A stretch of 64,000 nt of DNA from an uncultured Ignavibacteriota bacterium (GCA_903884005.1 CAISDA010000059.1:56681-120680); one strand, 5' to 3'; positions 1 to 9,223 are shown, numbered from the stretch's first letter. Made by a program: numbers and translations. Notes: generated from the letters alone by a model not told the origin.

Positions 1-40
1 CTCTTAAAAATTCCGCATTATACATGATGATCGTTCACAC

Positions 41-76
41 GGGACGCTCCCACCGGGCGTCCCCTTTATTTTTTTT
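41..76 (+). terminator. Rho-independent terminator upstream of hisB
   Basis: A 7-bp perfect stem (GGGACGC / GCGTCCC) with a 9-nt loop is followed by C and a T-rich run (TTTATTTTTTTT). It lies 22 bp before the hisB start codon. It most simply ends a gene to the left of the window. An attenuator in the his leader is possible, but no His-rich leader peptide can be seen in the 40 bp available. Confidence 0.65.
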
Positions 77-98
77 ACTCGAATAAAAAAAGTTTCCT

Positions 99-683
99 AT
101 GCGCACGGCGTCACTCCATCGCACGACCAAAGAAACGGATATCTCTGTCGCGCTGACGATCGACGGCGACGGCACCGCGTCCATTGCAACGGGGATCGGA
201 TTCTTCGACCACATGCTTGAGCTCTTCACCAAACACGGGCTCTTCACCATATCGCTGCAATGTACAGGCGACGTGCACGTGGACGATCATCACACGATCG
301 AGGATTGCGGGATCGTGCTGGGAACCGCATTCGCTCAGGCGCTCGGCGACAAGGCGGGCATTGCGCGCTACGGCCATGCATACGTGCCGATGGACGAAAC
401 GCTGGCGCGCTGTGTGATCGATCTCAGCGGCCGCACCGCCGTCGTGTTCCGCGCAGAATTCGCGCGTGAGACCGTCGGGGGAATATCCACAGAAATGCTG
501 GAACATTTCTTCCGGTCGTTCGCCGATCAGCTCAAGGCGAACATCCATCTCGATGTGCTCTACGGTGCGAATGCTCATCATATGAGCGAGGCGTTGTTTA
601 AATCCTGCGCCCGAGCGTTGCGCATCGCGTCGTCGATCGATCCGCGCGTGACCGGCGTGCTCTCAACGAAAGGGAGCCTGTAG
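99..683 (+). CDS. hisB: Imidazoleglycerol-phosphate dehydratase
   Basis: Cytosolic Mn-dependent enzyme of histidine synthesis that dehydrates imidazoleglycerol phosphate to imidazole-acetol phosphate. At 194 residues it is the single-domain form, with no fused histidinol-phosphatase. The two internally repeated metal-binding segments are visible: GFFDHML (residues 34-40) with DHHTIEDC (63-70), and the second half with NAHHMSEALFKSC (158-170). The family C-terminus STKGSL is intact. It is the first his gene visible; hisH follows after 37 bp and then hisA, hisF and hisI, so this is the 3' part of a his operon whose hisG/D/C would lie to the left. Identification is secure. Confidence 0.97.
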   Translation: MRTASLHRTTKETDISVALTIDGDGTASIATGIGFFDHMLELFTKHGLFTISLQCTGDVHVDDHHTIEDCGIVLGTAFAQALGDKAGIARYGHAYVPMDETLARCVIDLSGRTAVVFRAEFARETVGGISTEMLEHFFRSFADQLKANIHLDVLYGANAHHMSEALFKSCARALRIASSIDPRVTGVLSTKGSL

Positions 684-720
684 TTGTGTGCACACTTCGT
701 AGAACAGCTAAGGACTCTCT

Positions 721-1347
721 GTGATCGGCATCATCGATTACCATTTAAATAATCTCCGCTCCGTGCAGAAGGCGTTTGAAAAAGTCGGCGCGGAGTCGTT
801 CATTTCGGATCAGCCGGAGGCGCTCGCAGGTGCTGACAAACTGGTCCTTCCCGGAGTGGGTGCATTCGGCAAGGCGATGGACAATCTTCGGACGCTCGGA
901 CTCGATGCTGTGATCCGTCGTTCGGTGGGCGAGGGGAAACCGCTCCTGGGCATCTGCCTGGGCATGCAGCTGCTCTTCACACGCAGCGATGAAGGGGGAA
1001 GTTTTGACGGCTTCGATTTTATCCGGGGCGAGATCAAACAATTTCCATCGACGGTGAAAGTGCCGCATATCGGATGGAATCAGATCGATATCCGGCGCGA
1101 CGCGCCCCTGCTGCGTGCGGTGACCGATCACAGTTTCGTGTATTTTGTGCATTCGTATTATGCCGTGCCCGAAGAGGATGTCGCGTTGTGCACGACCGAC
1201 TATGCGCTGCCCTTCACGTCCGTTGTCCAGAAGGAAAATATTTCCGGCATTCAGTTCCATCCGGAAAAAAGCCAGACGACGGGGCTCCGGATGCTCGCGA
1301 ATTTCGCCGGCGTCGGTGATAGGCATGCCGTCATCGGCGCATTGTAG
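721..1347 (+). CDS. hisH: Imidazole glycerol phosphate synthase, glutaminase subunit
   Basis: Class I glutamine amidotransferase subunit that releases ammonia from glutamine and channels it to HisF for IGP/AICAR formation. The nucleophile elbow GICLGMQ places the catalytic Cys at residue 79, and the His-Glu pair is in FHPEKSQ near the C-terminus. The N-terminus IGIIDYHLNNLRSV is typical of HisH. Translation starts at GTG; upstream the frame offers no better start. Length (208 residues) fits the stand-alone bacterial subunit. A 214-bp gap with hairpin repeats separates it from hisA, which is unusual inside a his operon. Confidence 0.96.
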   Translation: MIGIIDYHLNNLRSVQKAFEKVGAESFISDQPEALAGADKLVLPGVGAFGKAMDNLRTLGLDAVIRRSVGEGKPLLGICLGMQLLFTRSDEGGSFDGFDFIRGEIKQFPSTVKVPHIGWNQIDIRRDAPLLRAVTDHSFVYFVHSYYAVPEEDVALCTTDYALPFTSVVQKENISGIQFHPEKSQTTGLRMLANFAGVGDRHAVIGAL

Positions 1348-1398
1348 CGTGCATGAATGTGGGGTTCACCACCCCGCATGAAAATACCAGTTTCGCAG

Positions 1399-1510
1399 AC
1401 GCAGCATTGCAGGGCGAGATGGTATTTCGCGAGAGGGCGAGCTGTCAGCTCGCCCCGTGCTTTTCATAGCAGGTCGAGATGGTATCTCGCCCGCACCGCG
1501 TGCGCGGTGC
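1399..1510. repeat. Dispersed hairpin repeat, family A (hisH-hisA gap)
   Basis: Tandem hairpins lie in the hisH-hisA gap. They include the perfect inverted repeat GGGCGAGCTG-T-CAGCTCGCCC (1435-1455), flanking AGGGCGAGATGGTATTTCGC and GGTCGAGATGGTATCTCGCCC units, and the palindrome GCACCGCG-TG-CGCGGTGC (1493-1510). The unit CGCAGCATTGYAGGGCG is shared with the copy near 27753. Related units occur at six other intergenic places in this window. Its position inside an operon suggests it may attenuate or protect the transcript, which is inference. Confidence 0.8.
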
Positions 1511-1561
1511 GAGTTCCGTATGAGTTATTTAATAAATCGAAAATTATTTTCAGGTATCTGC

Positions 1562-2326
1562 ATGCTTCTAATTTTTCCGGCGATCGATCTCAAAGACGGC
1601 AAGTGCATTCGGCTGGTGCAGGGCGAGCCGGGGACAGAAAAAATTTATTCCGACGATCCGACAAAGATGGCCATACTCTGGCGCGGAGAAAATGCGAAGA
1701 CCCTCCATGTCGTCGATCTCGACGGCGCATTCGACGGGGCCATGAAAAATCTGCCGTGCATCGAAAAAATGGTCCAGGCGATAGACATCCCGGTGCAGGT
1801 CGGCGGCGGCATTCGAACGTTCGAGCAGGTGAAGGAACTCTTCTCGATCGGCGTGGCCCGCGTTGTGATCGGCACGGCGGCAATCGAAAACCCCGACCTC
1901 GTGTACCGTTGCGTGAAGGAATTCGGCCCCACGAAGATCGCGGTCGGCATCGATGCCCGGGACGGCATCGTGATGACGAAGGGATGGAAGGAAAGCTCGG
2001 GGATCGGGGCGGTGCAGCTGGCGCTGGCGATGAAAAAACTCGGCGTGAAGCGCATCGTCTATACGGATATCGCGCGTGACGGCATGATGGAGGGACCGAA
2101 CATCGAATCGACCAAGGACATCGCGGTCCAATCCGGATTGCGCGTGACGGCCTCGGGCGGCATTTCGGGGTATCAGGACCTTATCCAGCTTCAGGAAATC
2201 GAAAAATACGGAGTCGATTCGGTGATCGTCGGCAAAGCCTTGTATGAAAATAAATTTCCATGCCAGGCACTCTGGCGTATGAACGAAAAAGAATTGGACG
2301 ATCTGGGTCCCACACGCAGGATCTGA
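1562..2326 (+). CDS. hisA: ProFAR isomerase (phosphoribosylformimino-AICAR-phosphate isomerase)
   Basis: TIM-barrel isomerase of histidine synthesis (Amadori rearrangement of ProFAR to PRFAR). I choose the ATG at 1562, which gives [14 protein letters not shown]; the longer ORF reads through the upstream repeat and adds 35 residues with no family character. Catalytic Asp9 lies in the PAIDLKDG strand and the second Asp in [14 protein letters not shown]. Phosphate-binding glycines are in VGGGIRT and TASGGISG. Length is 254 residues, slightly longer than usual because of a C-terminal tail ([18 protein letters not shown]). hisF starts 5 bp after the stop codon. Confidence 0.95.
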   Translation: MLLIFPAIDLKDGKCIRLVQGEPGTEKIYSDDPTKMAILWRGENAKTLHVVDLDGAFDGAMKNLPCIEKMVQAIDIPVQVGGGIRTFEQVKELFSIGVARVVIGTAAIENPDLVYRCVKEFGPTKIAVGIDARDGIVMTKGWKESSGIGAVQLALAMKKLGVKRIVYTDIARDGMMEGPNIESTKDIAVQSGLRVTASGGISGYQDLIQLQEIEKYGVDSVIVGKALYENKFPCQALWRMNEKELDDLGPTRRI

Positions 2327-2331
2327 TTGCA

Positions 2332-3090
2332 ATGTTAGCAAAACGAATTATACCGTGTCTGGATGTCGATCGCGGCCGCGTCGTGAAGGGAACGAACTTC
2401 GTGGACCTGGTGGACGCCGGCGATCCGATCGAGCAGGCGAAATACTATACTGCCGAAGGCGCCGATGAATTGGTGTTCCTGGACATCACGGCATCGTCGG
2501 ACAACCGTGCCACCATGCTCGATGTGGTGCGCCGGACAGCCGAAGAGGTCTTCATACCATTTACCATCGGCGGCGGCATTCGCACGACCGCCGATATGCG
2601 CGAGATGCTCCGCAGTGGGGCCGATAAAATCGCCATCAATACTGCGGCTGTCTCGACGCCCGAACTCGTGAGCGAGGGCGCTGACCGGTTCGGCGTGCAA
2701 TGCATTGTGGTCGCCGTCGACGCGAAACAGATCGCGCCGGGACAATGGCGCGTGTTCGTCAACGGAGGCCGGACTTCCACACCTCTCGATGTCATCGAAT
2801 GGGTGCAGATGGTCGAGTCGCTCGGTGCGGGTGAAATTCTTCTAACGAGCATGGACCGTGACGGCACAAAAGACGGATACGATGTGGAACTCCTGCGGCG
2901 CGTGGCCTCCGCAGTCAGGATTCCCGTCATTGCCAGCGGCGGAGCCGGAACGCTCGAGCATCTCTACGCCGCGCTGCACGACGGGCATGCGGACGCCGTG
3001 CTTGCGGCATCCATTTTCCATTTCCGCCGGCATACCATCGCCGAGGCGAAGGACTATCTCCGTTCGAAGCACATCATCATGCGGCATTAA
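2332..3090 (+). CDS. hisF: Imidazole glycerol phosphate synthase, cyclase subunit
   Basis: Synthase half of the HisH-HisF complex; it uses HisH-derived ammonia to convert PRFAR to IGP and AICAR. The start at 2332 ([20 protein letters not shown]) matches the conserved N-terminus; the longer ORF overlaps hisA and is rejected. The two barrel Asp residues sit in CLDVDRGR (Asp11) and [14 protein letters not shown], and phosphate loops are FTIGGGIRT and IASGGAGT. Length is 252 residues. Spacing to hisI is 15 bp, so the two are surely co-transcribed. Confidence 0.97.
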   Translation: MLAKRIIPCLDVDRGRVVKGTNFVDLVDAGDPIEQAKYYTAEGADELVFLDITASSDNRATMLDVVRRTAEEVFIPFTIGGGIRTTADMREMLRSGADKIAINTAAVSTPELVSEGADRFGVQCIVVAVDAKQIAPGQWRVFVNGGRTSTPLDVIEWVQMVESLGAGEILLTSMDRDGTKDGYDVELLRRVASAVRIPVIASGGAGTLEHLYAALHDGHADAVLAASIFHFRRHTIAEAKDYLRSKHIIMRH

Positions 3091-3105
3091 CAACGAAAGA
3101 CGACT

Positions 3106-3495
3106 ATGAAACTGATCGACGAATTGAAATTCACGGACGACGGCCTCATTCCCGCCATCGCGCAGGACGATGCCACCGGGGACATCCTCATGATGGCGTG
3201 GATGAACCAAGAGAGCCTCCGCCTGACGCTTGAATCCGGGAACGCGGTGTATTGGAGCCGCTCACGGAAAAAATTGTGGAAGAAAGGCGAAGAGTCGGGG
3301 AACGTGCAGAAAGTGCTGTCCATCCATTTCGATTGCGACGCGGATGTGCTGCTGCTGCGCATCACGCAGATCGGCGGCGCGGCATGCCATACCGGGCACC
3401 GCAGCTGCTTTTATCGCGAAGTGACCGACGGCGGCAACGGCTGGCGCGAAAACGGCGACATCCTCTTCGATCCCTCGACGGTGTATAAAAAATGA
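3106..3495 (+). CDS. hisI: Phosphoribosyl-AMP cyclohydrolase
   Basis: Zn- and Mg-dependent hydrolase that opens the adenine ring of PR-AMP (step 3 of histidine synthesis). The Mg site DCDADVLLL and the Zn cysteines in [13 protein letters not shown] are all present. At 129 residues it is the monofunctional form; the HisE pyrophosphohydrolase domain often fused in related bacteria is missing, so hisE should be elsewhere. The stop codon overlaps the start of the PfkB-like kinase (ATGA), linking the his genes to the next three genes. Confidence 0.96.
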   Translation: MKLIDELKFTDDGLIPAIAQDDATGDILMMAWMNQESLRLTLESGNAVYWSRSRKKLWKKGEESGNVQKVLSIHFDCDADVLLLRITQIGGAACHTGHRSCFYREVTDGGNGWRENGDILFDPSTVYKK

Positions 3496-4403
3496 AATAT
3501 ACGATCATCGGCCATTTCTGCATCGACATTCGCCACGCCGAAGGACAAGAAGAGCAGCGCTCATACGCGGGCATTTTGAACTCTGTCAAGGCGATGGCAT
3601 CGCTTGCTTCGGACGCCGACACGATCTATCCGGTGTTCGGTGTGGGCGAACGCGATTATTTCGGCGTGAAGACCGCGCTTGCGGCGTATGCCAATGTCGA
3701 CATCGGCGGGATCTATTCCTCCCGGGAGGAATCCAATGAGGTGCACTATTTTCCGAACGGCAGCGGCACCACCGTCTGCGCCAAAAAAATATCGGCGCCC
3801 ATCCCGTTCTCGAAGATCGAATCGTTCCTCAATGTGACCGGCGTGCTCGTCAACATGATCTCAGGGTCGGACATTACGGTCGACACGCTCGACGAGATCC
3901 GCATGGTGGTGCGCGCCAAGAGCACGCCCGTCCATCTGGACATTCATAATCTCACGCTCGGCGTGAATGCGGACGCGACGCGGTTCCGGCGGCCGCTGGC
4001 CGATTGGCGCCGATGGTGCTTCATGATCAATTCCGTACAGATGAATGCCGAGGAGGCCCTCGGCCTGACGACGGAACATACCGAGATCGACCAGCTTGTC
4101 ACACAAATGGTCCCGCTCATGGTGCAGGCCCTGTGCATTACGCACGGAGAGAAGGGCGCCGTCATCTATGAAATGCAGCATAAATCCGCCACCGTTCATG
4201 CGATCGGGGACGGCTCCGCAACGATGCACGGCGACACGGTCGGCTCCGGAGATGTCTTTGGCGCCGCGTTCCTGCACCGGTACTGTTCCGCGAAAAATAT
4301 TGTCGATGCCGGCCGGTTCGCGCACCTTGTTGCGTCCGAAAGCGTGCGCGCGTGTGGGGAGGATAAATATTCCGTCATAGCGGGGTTGAGAGAAACGCCA
4401 TGA
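3492..4403 (+). CDS. PfkB-family sugar kinase-like protein
   Basis: Ribokinase/PfkB-superfamily protein, 303 residues. The C-terminal anion-hole and catalytic-base motif is clear ([14 protein letters not shown], canonical DTxGAGDxFxxGF), and a nucleotide-site ITHGEKGA strand precedes it. The N-terminal di-glycine substrate motif is weak, so the sugar or nucleoside substrate cannot be assigned. It overlaps hisI by 4 bp and the following reductase by 4 bp, so it is translationally coupled to both. A role in histidine synthesis is not expected from the family; coupling to the his operon may only be transcriptional. Confidence 0.8.
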   Translation: MKYTIIGHFCIDIRHAEGQEEQRSYAGILNSVKAMASLASDADTIYPVFGVGERDYFGVKTALAAYANVDIGGIYSSREESNEVHYFPNGSGTTVCAKKISAPIPFSKIESFLNVTGVLVNMISGSDITVDTLDEIRMVVRAKSTPVHLDIHNLTLGVNADATRFRRPLADWRRWCFMINSVQMNAEEALGLTTEHTEIDQLVTQMVPLMVQALCITHGEKGAVIYEMQHKSATVHAIGDGSATMHGDTVGSGDVFGAAFLHRYCSAKNIVDAGRFAHLVASESVRACGEDKYSVIAGLRETP

Positions 4404-5311
4404 AGCGATTGCTGGTATGCGGGAGCAACGGGCTCGTCGGACAACGGCTCGCGTTACTGTTCGGACACACGACCGAATACGAAGTGCTCCATACCTCGCA
4501 TCACCGCAATTTTCAGTTGGACAGGCAGCTCTTCGACTATACGCAGCTGGACATTACCAATCGCAGCGACGTGAAAAGTCTCGTGTCGAGTTATCGTCCC
4601 GACATCATCATCAATGCCGCCGCAATCTCCAGCGTCGATCTGTGCGAACAGCAGCGCGACGCAGCATGGCGCGTGAACGTGAACGGCGTCGAACATCTGA
4701 CCGTGGCTGCCCGGCTGATCGGCGCCACGGTGATCCATTTGTCCACCGACTATGTCTTCGATGGAAAACACGGTCCGTACCGGGAGGATGACCGTGTCAA
4801 TCCGATCAATTATTACGGCAAGACAAAACTTGCGGGAGAGAATGTCGTCCTCGCAGCCGGCATTCCGTATGCGATCCTTCGCGTGATCCTGCTCTTCGGT
4901 ACGGGAGTGCAGTGCAAACATAATTTTGCCACGTGGGTCATCGAGAACCTCCGGGCGGGAAAGACCATTTCGTGCGCCGCAGACCAGATCAGCAATCCGA
5001 CGTATGTGGGAAGTGTTGCACATGCGATTTTACACGTCATTGAACGGGGCGCGGCGGGGCTGTTTCACGTGTGCGACGCGGACCGGCTGAGCAGATACGA
5101 TTTTGCGCTCAAGATCGCAAAGGCGTTCAAGATGGATCCATCGCTCATCGTAAGGACCCATTCGGCGGGCCTCAATCAGGCCGCTCCGCGCCCGCTGGTG
5201 ACTGGATTCAGCGTTGAGAAAGCATGCCGCGATTTCGGATTCTCGCCCCTGTCCATCGATGCGGGACTCGAAGCGCTCGGCCGCGATGTTCATTTTGTGA
5301 CACGAAACTAA
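4400..5311 (+). CDS. RmlD-like NAD(P)-dependent sugar-nucleotide reductase
   Basis: Extended short-chain dehydrogenase of the dTDP-4-dehydrorhamnose reductase type, 303 residues. The dinucleotide-binding loop GSNGLVGQRL lies near the N-terminus, followed by the family strand STDYVFDGKHGPY and the catalytic YxxxK in YYGKTK. The C-terminal half keeps the substrate-domain features of RmlD (NPTYVGSVAHAI, GLFHVCDADRLSRYDFA). No rmlA, rmlB or rmlC is nearby, so dTDP-L-rhamnose synthesis is not proven and another 4-keto-sugar reductase activity is possible. It overlaps the upstream kinase by ATGA. Confidence 0.8.
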   Translation: MKRLLVCGSNGLVGQRLALLFGHTTEYEVLHTSHHRNFQLDRQLFDYTQLDITNRSDVKSLVSSYRPDIIINAAAISSVDLCEQQRDAAWRVNVNGVEHLTVAARLIGATVIHLSTDYVFDGKHGPYREDDRVNPINYYGKTKLAGENVVLAAGIPYAILRVILLFGTGVQCKHNFATWVIENLRAGKTISCAADQISNPTYVGSVAHAILHVIERGAAGLFHVCDADRLSRYDFALKIAKAFKMDPSLIVRTHSAGLNQAAPRPLVTGFSVEKACRDFGFSPLSIDAGLEALGRDVHFVTRN

Positions 5312-5330
5312 GATCATAATACCAATATTC

Positions 5331-6155
5331 ATGAATTCGATTCCGGCGCTAAAAATATATTTCGCTGTGTTCGTTGCGGCGCTCGTGCTCGCGTCATGCT
5401 CCGGCGTGAAAGAATCGACCGTGCCGGTGCCGCAGCAGCCCGTGCCGGCCGTCGCGGAAAAAAAACCGATCAGTGATTCGCTGAAAATTCTATCCATCAA
5501 CACGCTTCACATGCTGCACGACGTGCAGAGCGTGAAGCGGTTCGCATCGTGGGTCCGGATGTTCACTCCGGATGTCGTTGCCGTGCAGCAGATAGACCGG
5601 CCGATGGAAGGCAAAAAAGATTTCGATGCCGTCCGCGAACTCGCACAGCAGCTCGAGATGACGCAGTTCTTCGGCGCTGCGCGCTATTACAAGGGATTCG
5701 ATTCAGGCAATGCCGTGTTCAGCGTGTATCCGATCAAACAAAGCACCGTTGAACAGCTCCCCGTCTCGAAGGGAAAAGTTCGCCGTTCGCTCGCCTATAC
5801 GGTGATCGATGTGGGACTGCAAAGCGTCGGATTCGCATCGACAGAAGTGGACGACCAATCGGCGGCCGAACGCAAGAAACAGGCGCAGGCGCTCGTTCTG
5901 ATGCTGCCGCAATTTACCGATTTTCCGTTCGTACTCTGCGGTGAATTTTACGAACCGTCGTCCGGCACAACTGCCGGCGTGATGAAGGATAAATATTTCT
6001 GTGCCAACGATCTCGGCGCTGCACCTGCGGCCGGGACGCAGCACCTCTATGCGGCTGGACGGACGACCGTCAGGCCCGTGGCGGCAACAACAATAGTCAA
6101 CAAGGACATTCACTCCGATGCGATCGTGGTCACACTGCGCATCGTATCGCAATAA
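5331..6155 (+). CDS. Lipoprotein with a degenerate endonuclease/exonuclease/phosphatase fold
   Basis: A 274-residue protein with a lipoprotein signal (LVLASC, lipid Cys at residue 23) followed by a Pro-rich linker. The body has the strand order of the EEP superfamily: LKILSINTLHML, then PDVVAVQQID, then FPFVLCGEFYEPSSG, then HSDAIVVTL. The catalytic positions are altered: the usual LQE metal Glu is Gln (VQQ), GDFN is GEFY, and SDH is SDA. This suggests a non-catalytic surface or periplasmic EEP-fold protein. It sits 19 bp before serS in the same operon. Fold assignment is moderate; loss of activity is inferred from the motifs. Confidence 0.6.
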   Translation: MNSIPALKIYFAVFVAALVLASCSGVKESTVPVPQQPVPAVAEKKPISDSLKILSINTLHMLHDVQSVKRFASWVRMFTPDVVAVQQIDRPMEGKKDFDAVRELAQQLEMTQFFGAARYYKGFDSGNAVFSVYPIKQSTVEQLPVSKGKVRRSLAYTVIDVGLQSVGFASTEVDDQSAAERKKQAQALVLMLPQFTDFPFVLCGEFYEPSSGTTAGVMKDKYFCANDLGAAPAAGTQHLYAAGRTTVRPVAATTIVNKDIHSDAIVVTLRIVSQ

Positions 6156-6174
6156 ACCATACCCCTATACTCCT

Positions 6175-7440
6175 ATGCTCGACAAAAACTTCATACGCGA
6201 AAATGCGGCGATCGTCCGACAGGGCATCGCCGCAAAAAATGAAACCGACAATATCGACAAGATCATCGAATTGGACGATCAGCGCCGGCGGATCATTCAG
6301 GAAGTGGAGGCGTTGAAGGCCGCGCGCAACGAGGCTTCTGCAAGGGTCGCGCAGATGAAGAAGGCCGGCGAGGACACGCAGGCGATCATCGAAGAAATGA
6401 ACAGCGTGAAGTCACGCATTCAGACCCTCGACGAGGAACTCAAGATCGTCGACGGGGATCTCGAAGCGGTGCTGCTCACCGTACCGAATCTTCCGCATCC
6501 GTCCGTTCCTCTCGGCGCAACTGCAGCCGACAATAAGGTCGTGTTCGAATGGGGTGAAAAACCAGAATGCGATTTTCCGCTCAAGGCCCATTGGGATTTG
6601 GCCGACGCGCTCGGCATCATCGACTTTGCGCGCGGGGTGAAAGTTGCCGCCGCGGGCTTTCCGTTCTATGTGGGAAAGGGCGCCCAGCTGCAGCGCGCCC
6701 TCATCAATTACTTCCTCGACCAGGCGTCGCTCCGCGGATATGCCGAACTGCAGGCGCCTATTGTCGTGAATGAAGACAGCGCGCGCGGCACAGGCCAGAT
6801 CCCCGATAAGGAAGATCAGATGTATCACTGCGACCGCGATAATTTATTCCTGATACCCACGGCCGAAGTGCCCGTCACCAATTATCATGCGAAGGAAATA
6901 TTCGTCGAAAAGCAGCTGCCTCTTCGCTATGCCGCGTACACGCCGTGCTTCAGGCGCGAAGCGGGATCCTACGGCAAAGACGTGCGCGGGTTAAACCGTC
7001 TCCATCAGTTCGACAAGGTCGAGCTGGTGAAATTTGTGGTGCCCTCAACGTCGTACGACGAATTGGAATTGCTCCGCGGCGATGCGGAATACCTGCTGCA
7101 GCAGCTCGGCCTGCCGTATCACACGCTGCTCATGTGTACGGGCGATCTGGGATTCACGCAGACAAAAAAATACGACCTCGAAGTGTGGGCGGCGGGTCAG
7201 GAAAAATGGCTCGAAGTGTCGTCCTGCAGCAACTTTGAATCGTTCCAGGCCAGGCGCATGAAGATCCGGTATAAATCCGCCGAGACGGGAAAGACGGAGT
7301 TCGTGCATACGATCAACGGATCGGGTCTTGCGCTCCCGCGCGTGATGGCGGCATTGCTCGAAAATAACCAGACACCTGAAGGAAAAATTATCGTGCCGAA
7401 GGTGCTGCAGCCGTATACGAAGTTTGCCGTGATCGGGTGA
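6175..7440 (+). CDS. serS: Seryl-tRNA synthetase
   Basis: Class II aminoacyl-tRNA synthetase charging tRNA-Ser (and tRNA-Sec where present). The ATG at 6175 (MLDKNFIRENAAIV) is the conserved start; the longer ORF overlaps the upstream lipoprotein. An N-terminal coiled-coil arm (about residues 30-100, rich in E/K heptads) is followed by the catalytic core with motif 2 FRREAGSYGKDVRGLNRLHQF and motif 3 GSGLALPRVMAALLENNQ. Length is 421 residues, normal for the family. It is the last gene of the rightward operon; a family A hairpin lies just downstream. Confidence 0.97.
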   Translation: MLDKNFIRENAAIVRQGIAAKNETDNIDKIIELDDQRRRIIQEVEALKAARNEASARVAQMKKAGEDTQAIIEEMNSVKSRIQTLDEELKIVDGDLEAVLLTVPNLPHPSVPLGATAADNKVVFEWGEKPECDFPLKAHWDLADALGIIDFARGVKVAAAGFPFYVGKGAQLQRALINYFLDQASLRGYAELQAPIVVNEDSARGTGQIPDKEDQMYHCDRDNLFLIPTAEVPVTNYHAKEIFVEKQLPLRYAAYTPCFRREAGSYGKDVRGLNRLHQFDKVELVKFVVPSTSYDELELLRGDAEYLLQQLGLPYHTLLMCTGDLGFTQTKKYDLEVWAAGQEKWLEVSSCSNFESFQARRMKIRYKSAETGKTEFVHTINGSGLALPRVMAALLENNQTPEGKIIVPKVLQPYTKFAVIG

Positions 7441-7457
7441 TGTCTGCGGGGCGGGTA

Positions 7458-7528
7458 ACTCGCTGCCGTTGCGTCGGTGCGCATGCAGGGCGAGATGTTA
7501 TCTCGCCCGTGTGCGCGAAGCGGTGCAC
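7458..7528. repeat. Dispersed hairpin repeat, family A, long form (serS-pit gap)
   Basis: A ~71-bp element containing the perfect hairpin GGGCGAGAT-GTT-ATCTCGCCC. It is flanked by a left arm (CGCTGCCGTTGCGTCGGTGCGCATG) and a right arm (GCGAAGCGGTGCA) that are nearly the same in the copy at 60648-60718. It sits between the convergent serS and pit genes and could act as a bidirectional terminator. Confidence 0.85.
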
Positions 7529-7576
7529 GGTACGTAAGAGGATAGTCATTGCATCCCGGCGGCGGGCCGGCAATGA

Positions 7577-8572
7577 CTATTTTAATTTCACAAACAACGA
7601 AATGATGTAGTAGCTTGCCGCCCCGACGATTCCGGATACGGGTATGGTGATGATCCACGCAATGACGATATTCCCCGCAAGTCCCCAGCGCACGGCCGAT
7701 GCGCGCTTTGTCGCACCCACACCCATGATGGCGCCGCTGATGGTGTGTGTGGTGCTTACGGCAATGCCGCTGAAGGCGGTCACCAAGAGCGTGATCGCCC
7801 CGGCAGTTTCGGCAGCAAAGCCGCCGACTGGCTTTAACTTCGTGATCTTCTGACCCATCGTTTTCACGATCCGCCAGCCGCCGAAGAGCGTGCCCATCGC
7901 AATCGCGAAATGCGACAAGAGGATCACCCAGTACGGAACTTCAAATGTTTTAAGCACTCCCGCCGAAACAAGGAGCATCGTAATGATGCCCATCGTCTTC
8001 TGTGCATCGTTCGTGCCGTGCCCCAGGCTATAGGCCGCCGCCGAGACGAGCTGGAGTTTGCGGAATAAACCGTTGACACGGGATGACGACCGCTTATGAA
8101 ATATCCACATGAGCGCAGCCATGATCACGAATCCCATGACCATTCCCATCATCGGAGCGACCACAATGAACACGAGCGTATTGGTCCATCCATGATAAAT
8201 AATGGCGCCCCAACCGGCGTGTGCTACCGCCGCTCCGCCGAATCCGCCCATCAATGCATGTGAGGAACTCGAGGGGATGCCGTAATACCACGTGACGAGG
8301 TTCCAGAAAATGGCTCCGAGCAGCGCGCTTAGAATGACATATTCATTGACTGCGTTCAATTCGATGAGGCCCTTGCCGATGGTCTTGGCAACCTTCACAT
8401 CAAATAAAAAAGCCGCGACGAGGTTGAAGAATGCCGCCCATATGACGGCCTTCCTGGGCGTCAGGACGCGCGTCGAGACGATCGTCGCGATGGAATTCGC
8501 CGAGTCGTGGAACCCGTTGAGAAAATCGAAAATGAGGGCGATAAAAATAATGACGACGACAGTTGTCAACAT
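7577..8572 (-). CDS. pit: PiT-family inorganic phosphate transporter
   Basis: Inner-membrane low-affinity phosphate permease, 331 residues, almost entirely hydrophobic segments. Both PiT signature repeats are present: FLNGFHDSANSIATIVSTR near the N-terminus and SLGHGTNDAQKTMGII in the second half. Length matches short bacterial Pit proteins. It is the second gene of a two-gene leftward operon, 6 bp after the DUF47/PhoU-like gene, the usual pairing for this transporter class. Metal-phosphate symport is the family function; substrate specificity beyond phosphate is not visible. Confidence 0.92.
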   Translation of the reverse strand: MLTTVVVIIFIALIFDFLNGFHDSANSIATIVSTRVLTPRKAVIWAAFFNLVAAFLFDVKVAKTIGKGLIELNAVNEYVILSALLGAIFWNLVTWYYGIPSSSSHALMGGFGGAAVAHAGWGAIIYHGWTNTLVFIVVAPMMGMVMGFVIMAALMWIFHKRSSSRVNGLFRKLQLVSAAAYSLGHGTNDAQKTMGIITMLLVSAGVLKTFEVPYWVILLSHFAIAMGTLFGGWRIVKTMGQKITKLKPVGGFAAETAGAITLLVTAFSGIAVSTTHTISGAIMGVGATKRASAVRWGLAGNIVIAWIITIPVSGIVGAASYYIISLFVKLK

Positions 8573-8578
8573 ATGTTT

Positions 8579-9223
8579 TTAGGCGTGTTTGATCAGAATG
8601 GTTTCGAAGATATTCGCAACATCGTCGCATTTGTCCGTTGCCGTTTCGAGCGCGACGAACATCTCTTTCAACTTGATGATATAAATAGGATCTTTTTCGT
8701 TATCGAACAAATTGGCGATCGCCTGGCCGAAGATCGCATCGGCCTGTTTCTCGTACTCGTTCACTTTTTGAATGATCGTCCTCAGGTCGTCCACACGCCG
8801 CAAGTCGGCAAGCAGCGAAATGCCGTGCTGCAATTCGATGACCGATCCGTACAGGCTGTCGATGAGTTCCAGCATCTCGGGCGGGCACTCCTGGATCTTA
8901 TACAATAAAAACCGTTTCGCGCTTCCCTGGATGTAGTCGATGACGTCGTCCATTGAGGAGGCCAGCGATTGTATGTCTTCGCGGTCGAACGGTGTGACGA
9001 ACGTGCTGTTGAGTTCCGAGAACACCTTGTGCGTGACGGTGTCGCCGTCGTGTTCGAGTTCCTCGATCCGGGCAACGACTTTTTTGCGGACCTCCGGATC
9101 ATTCTTCGGGAGCTGTTTCATGAGCGATGCGGCCTCTACCATGATGCGTGCCGATTCGTCGAAAAAGGAGAAAAATTTTTCATCATGGGGAAGAAGCGCT
9201 TGAATGATACGGTCAAGTCTCAT
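8579..9223 (-). CDS. DUF47 (PhoU-like) phosphate transport accessory protein
   Basis: All-helical cytosolic protein of 214 residues of the DUF47/YkaA family, structurally PhoU-like, which accompanies PiT permeases and is thought to regulate them. The helical bundle shows acidic metal-site helices (FVTPFDREDIQSLASSMDDVIDYI and the ARIEELEHDGD segment). I start it at MRLDRIIQALLPHDEKFFSFF; the longer ORF adds 23 residues rich in His/Arg without family character. pit follows 6 bp downstream. A candidate promoter lies 84 bp upstream (9307-9335). Confidence 0.88.
   Translation of the reverse strand: MRLDRIIQALLPHDEKFFSFFDESARIMVEAASLMKQLPKNDPEVRKKVVARIEELEHDGDTVTHKVFSELNSTFVTPFDREDIQSLASSMDDVIDYIQGSAKRFLLYKIQECPPEMLELIDSLYGSVIELQHGISLLADLRRVDDLRTIIQKVNEYEKQADAIFGQAIANLFDNEKDPIYIIKLKEMFVALETATDKCDDVANIFETILIKHA

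Noticed and set aside
111-581. Antisense ORF of 156 residues inside hisB
   Set aside because: Shadow of the high-GC coding frame; no signal or family features, and hisB is intact on the plus strand.
1357-2079. 240-residue plus-strand ORF overlapping the start of hisA in another frame
   Set aside because: Arg-rich out-of-frame reading through a repeat and hisA.
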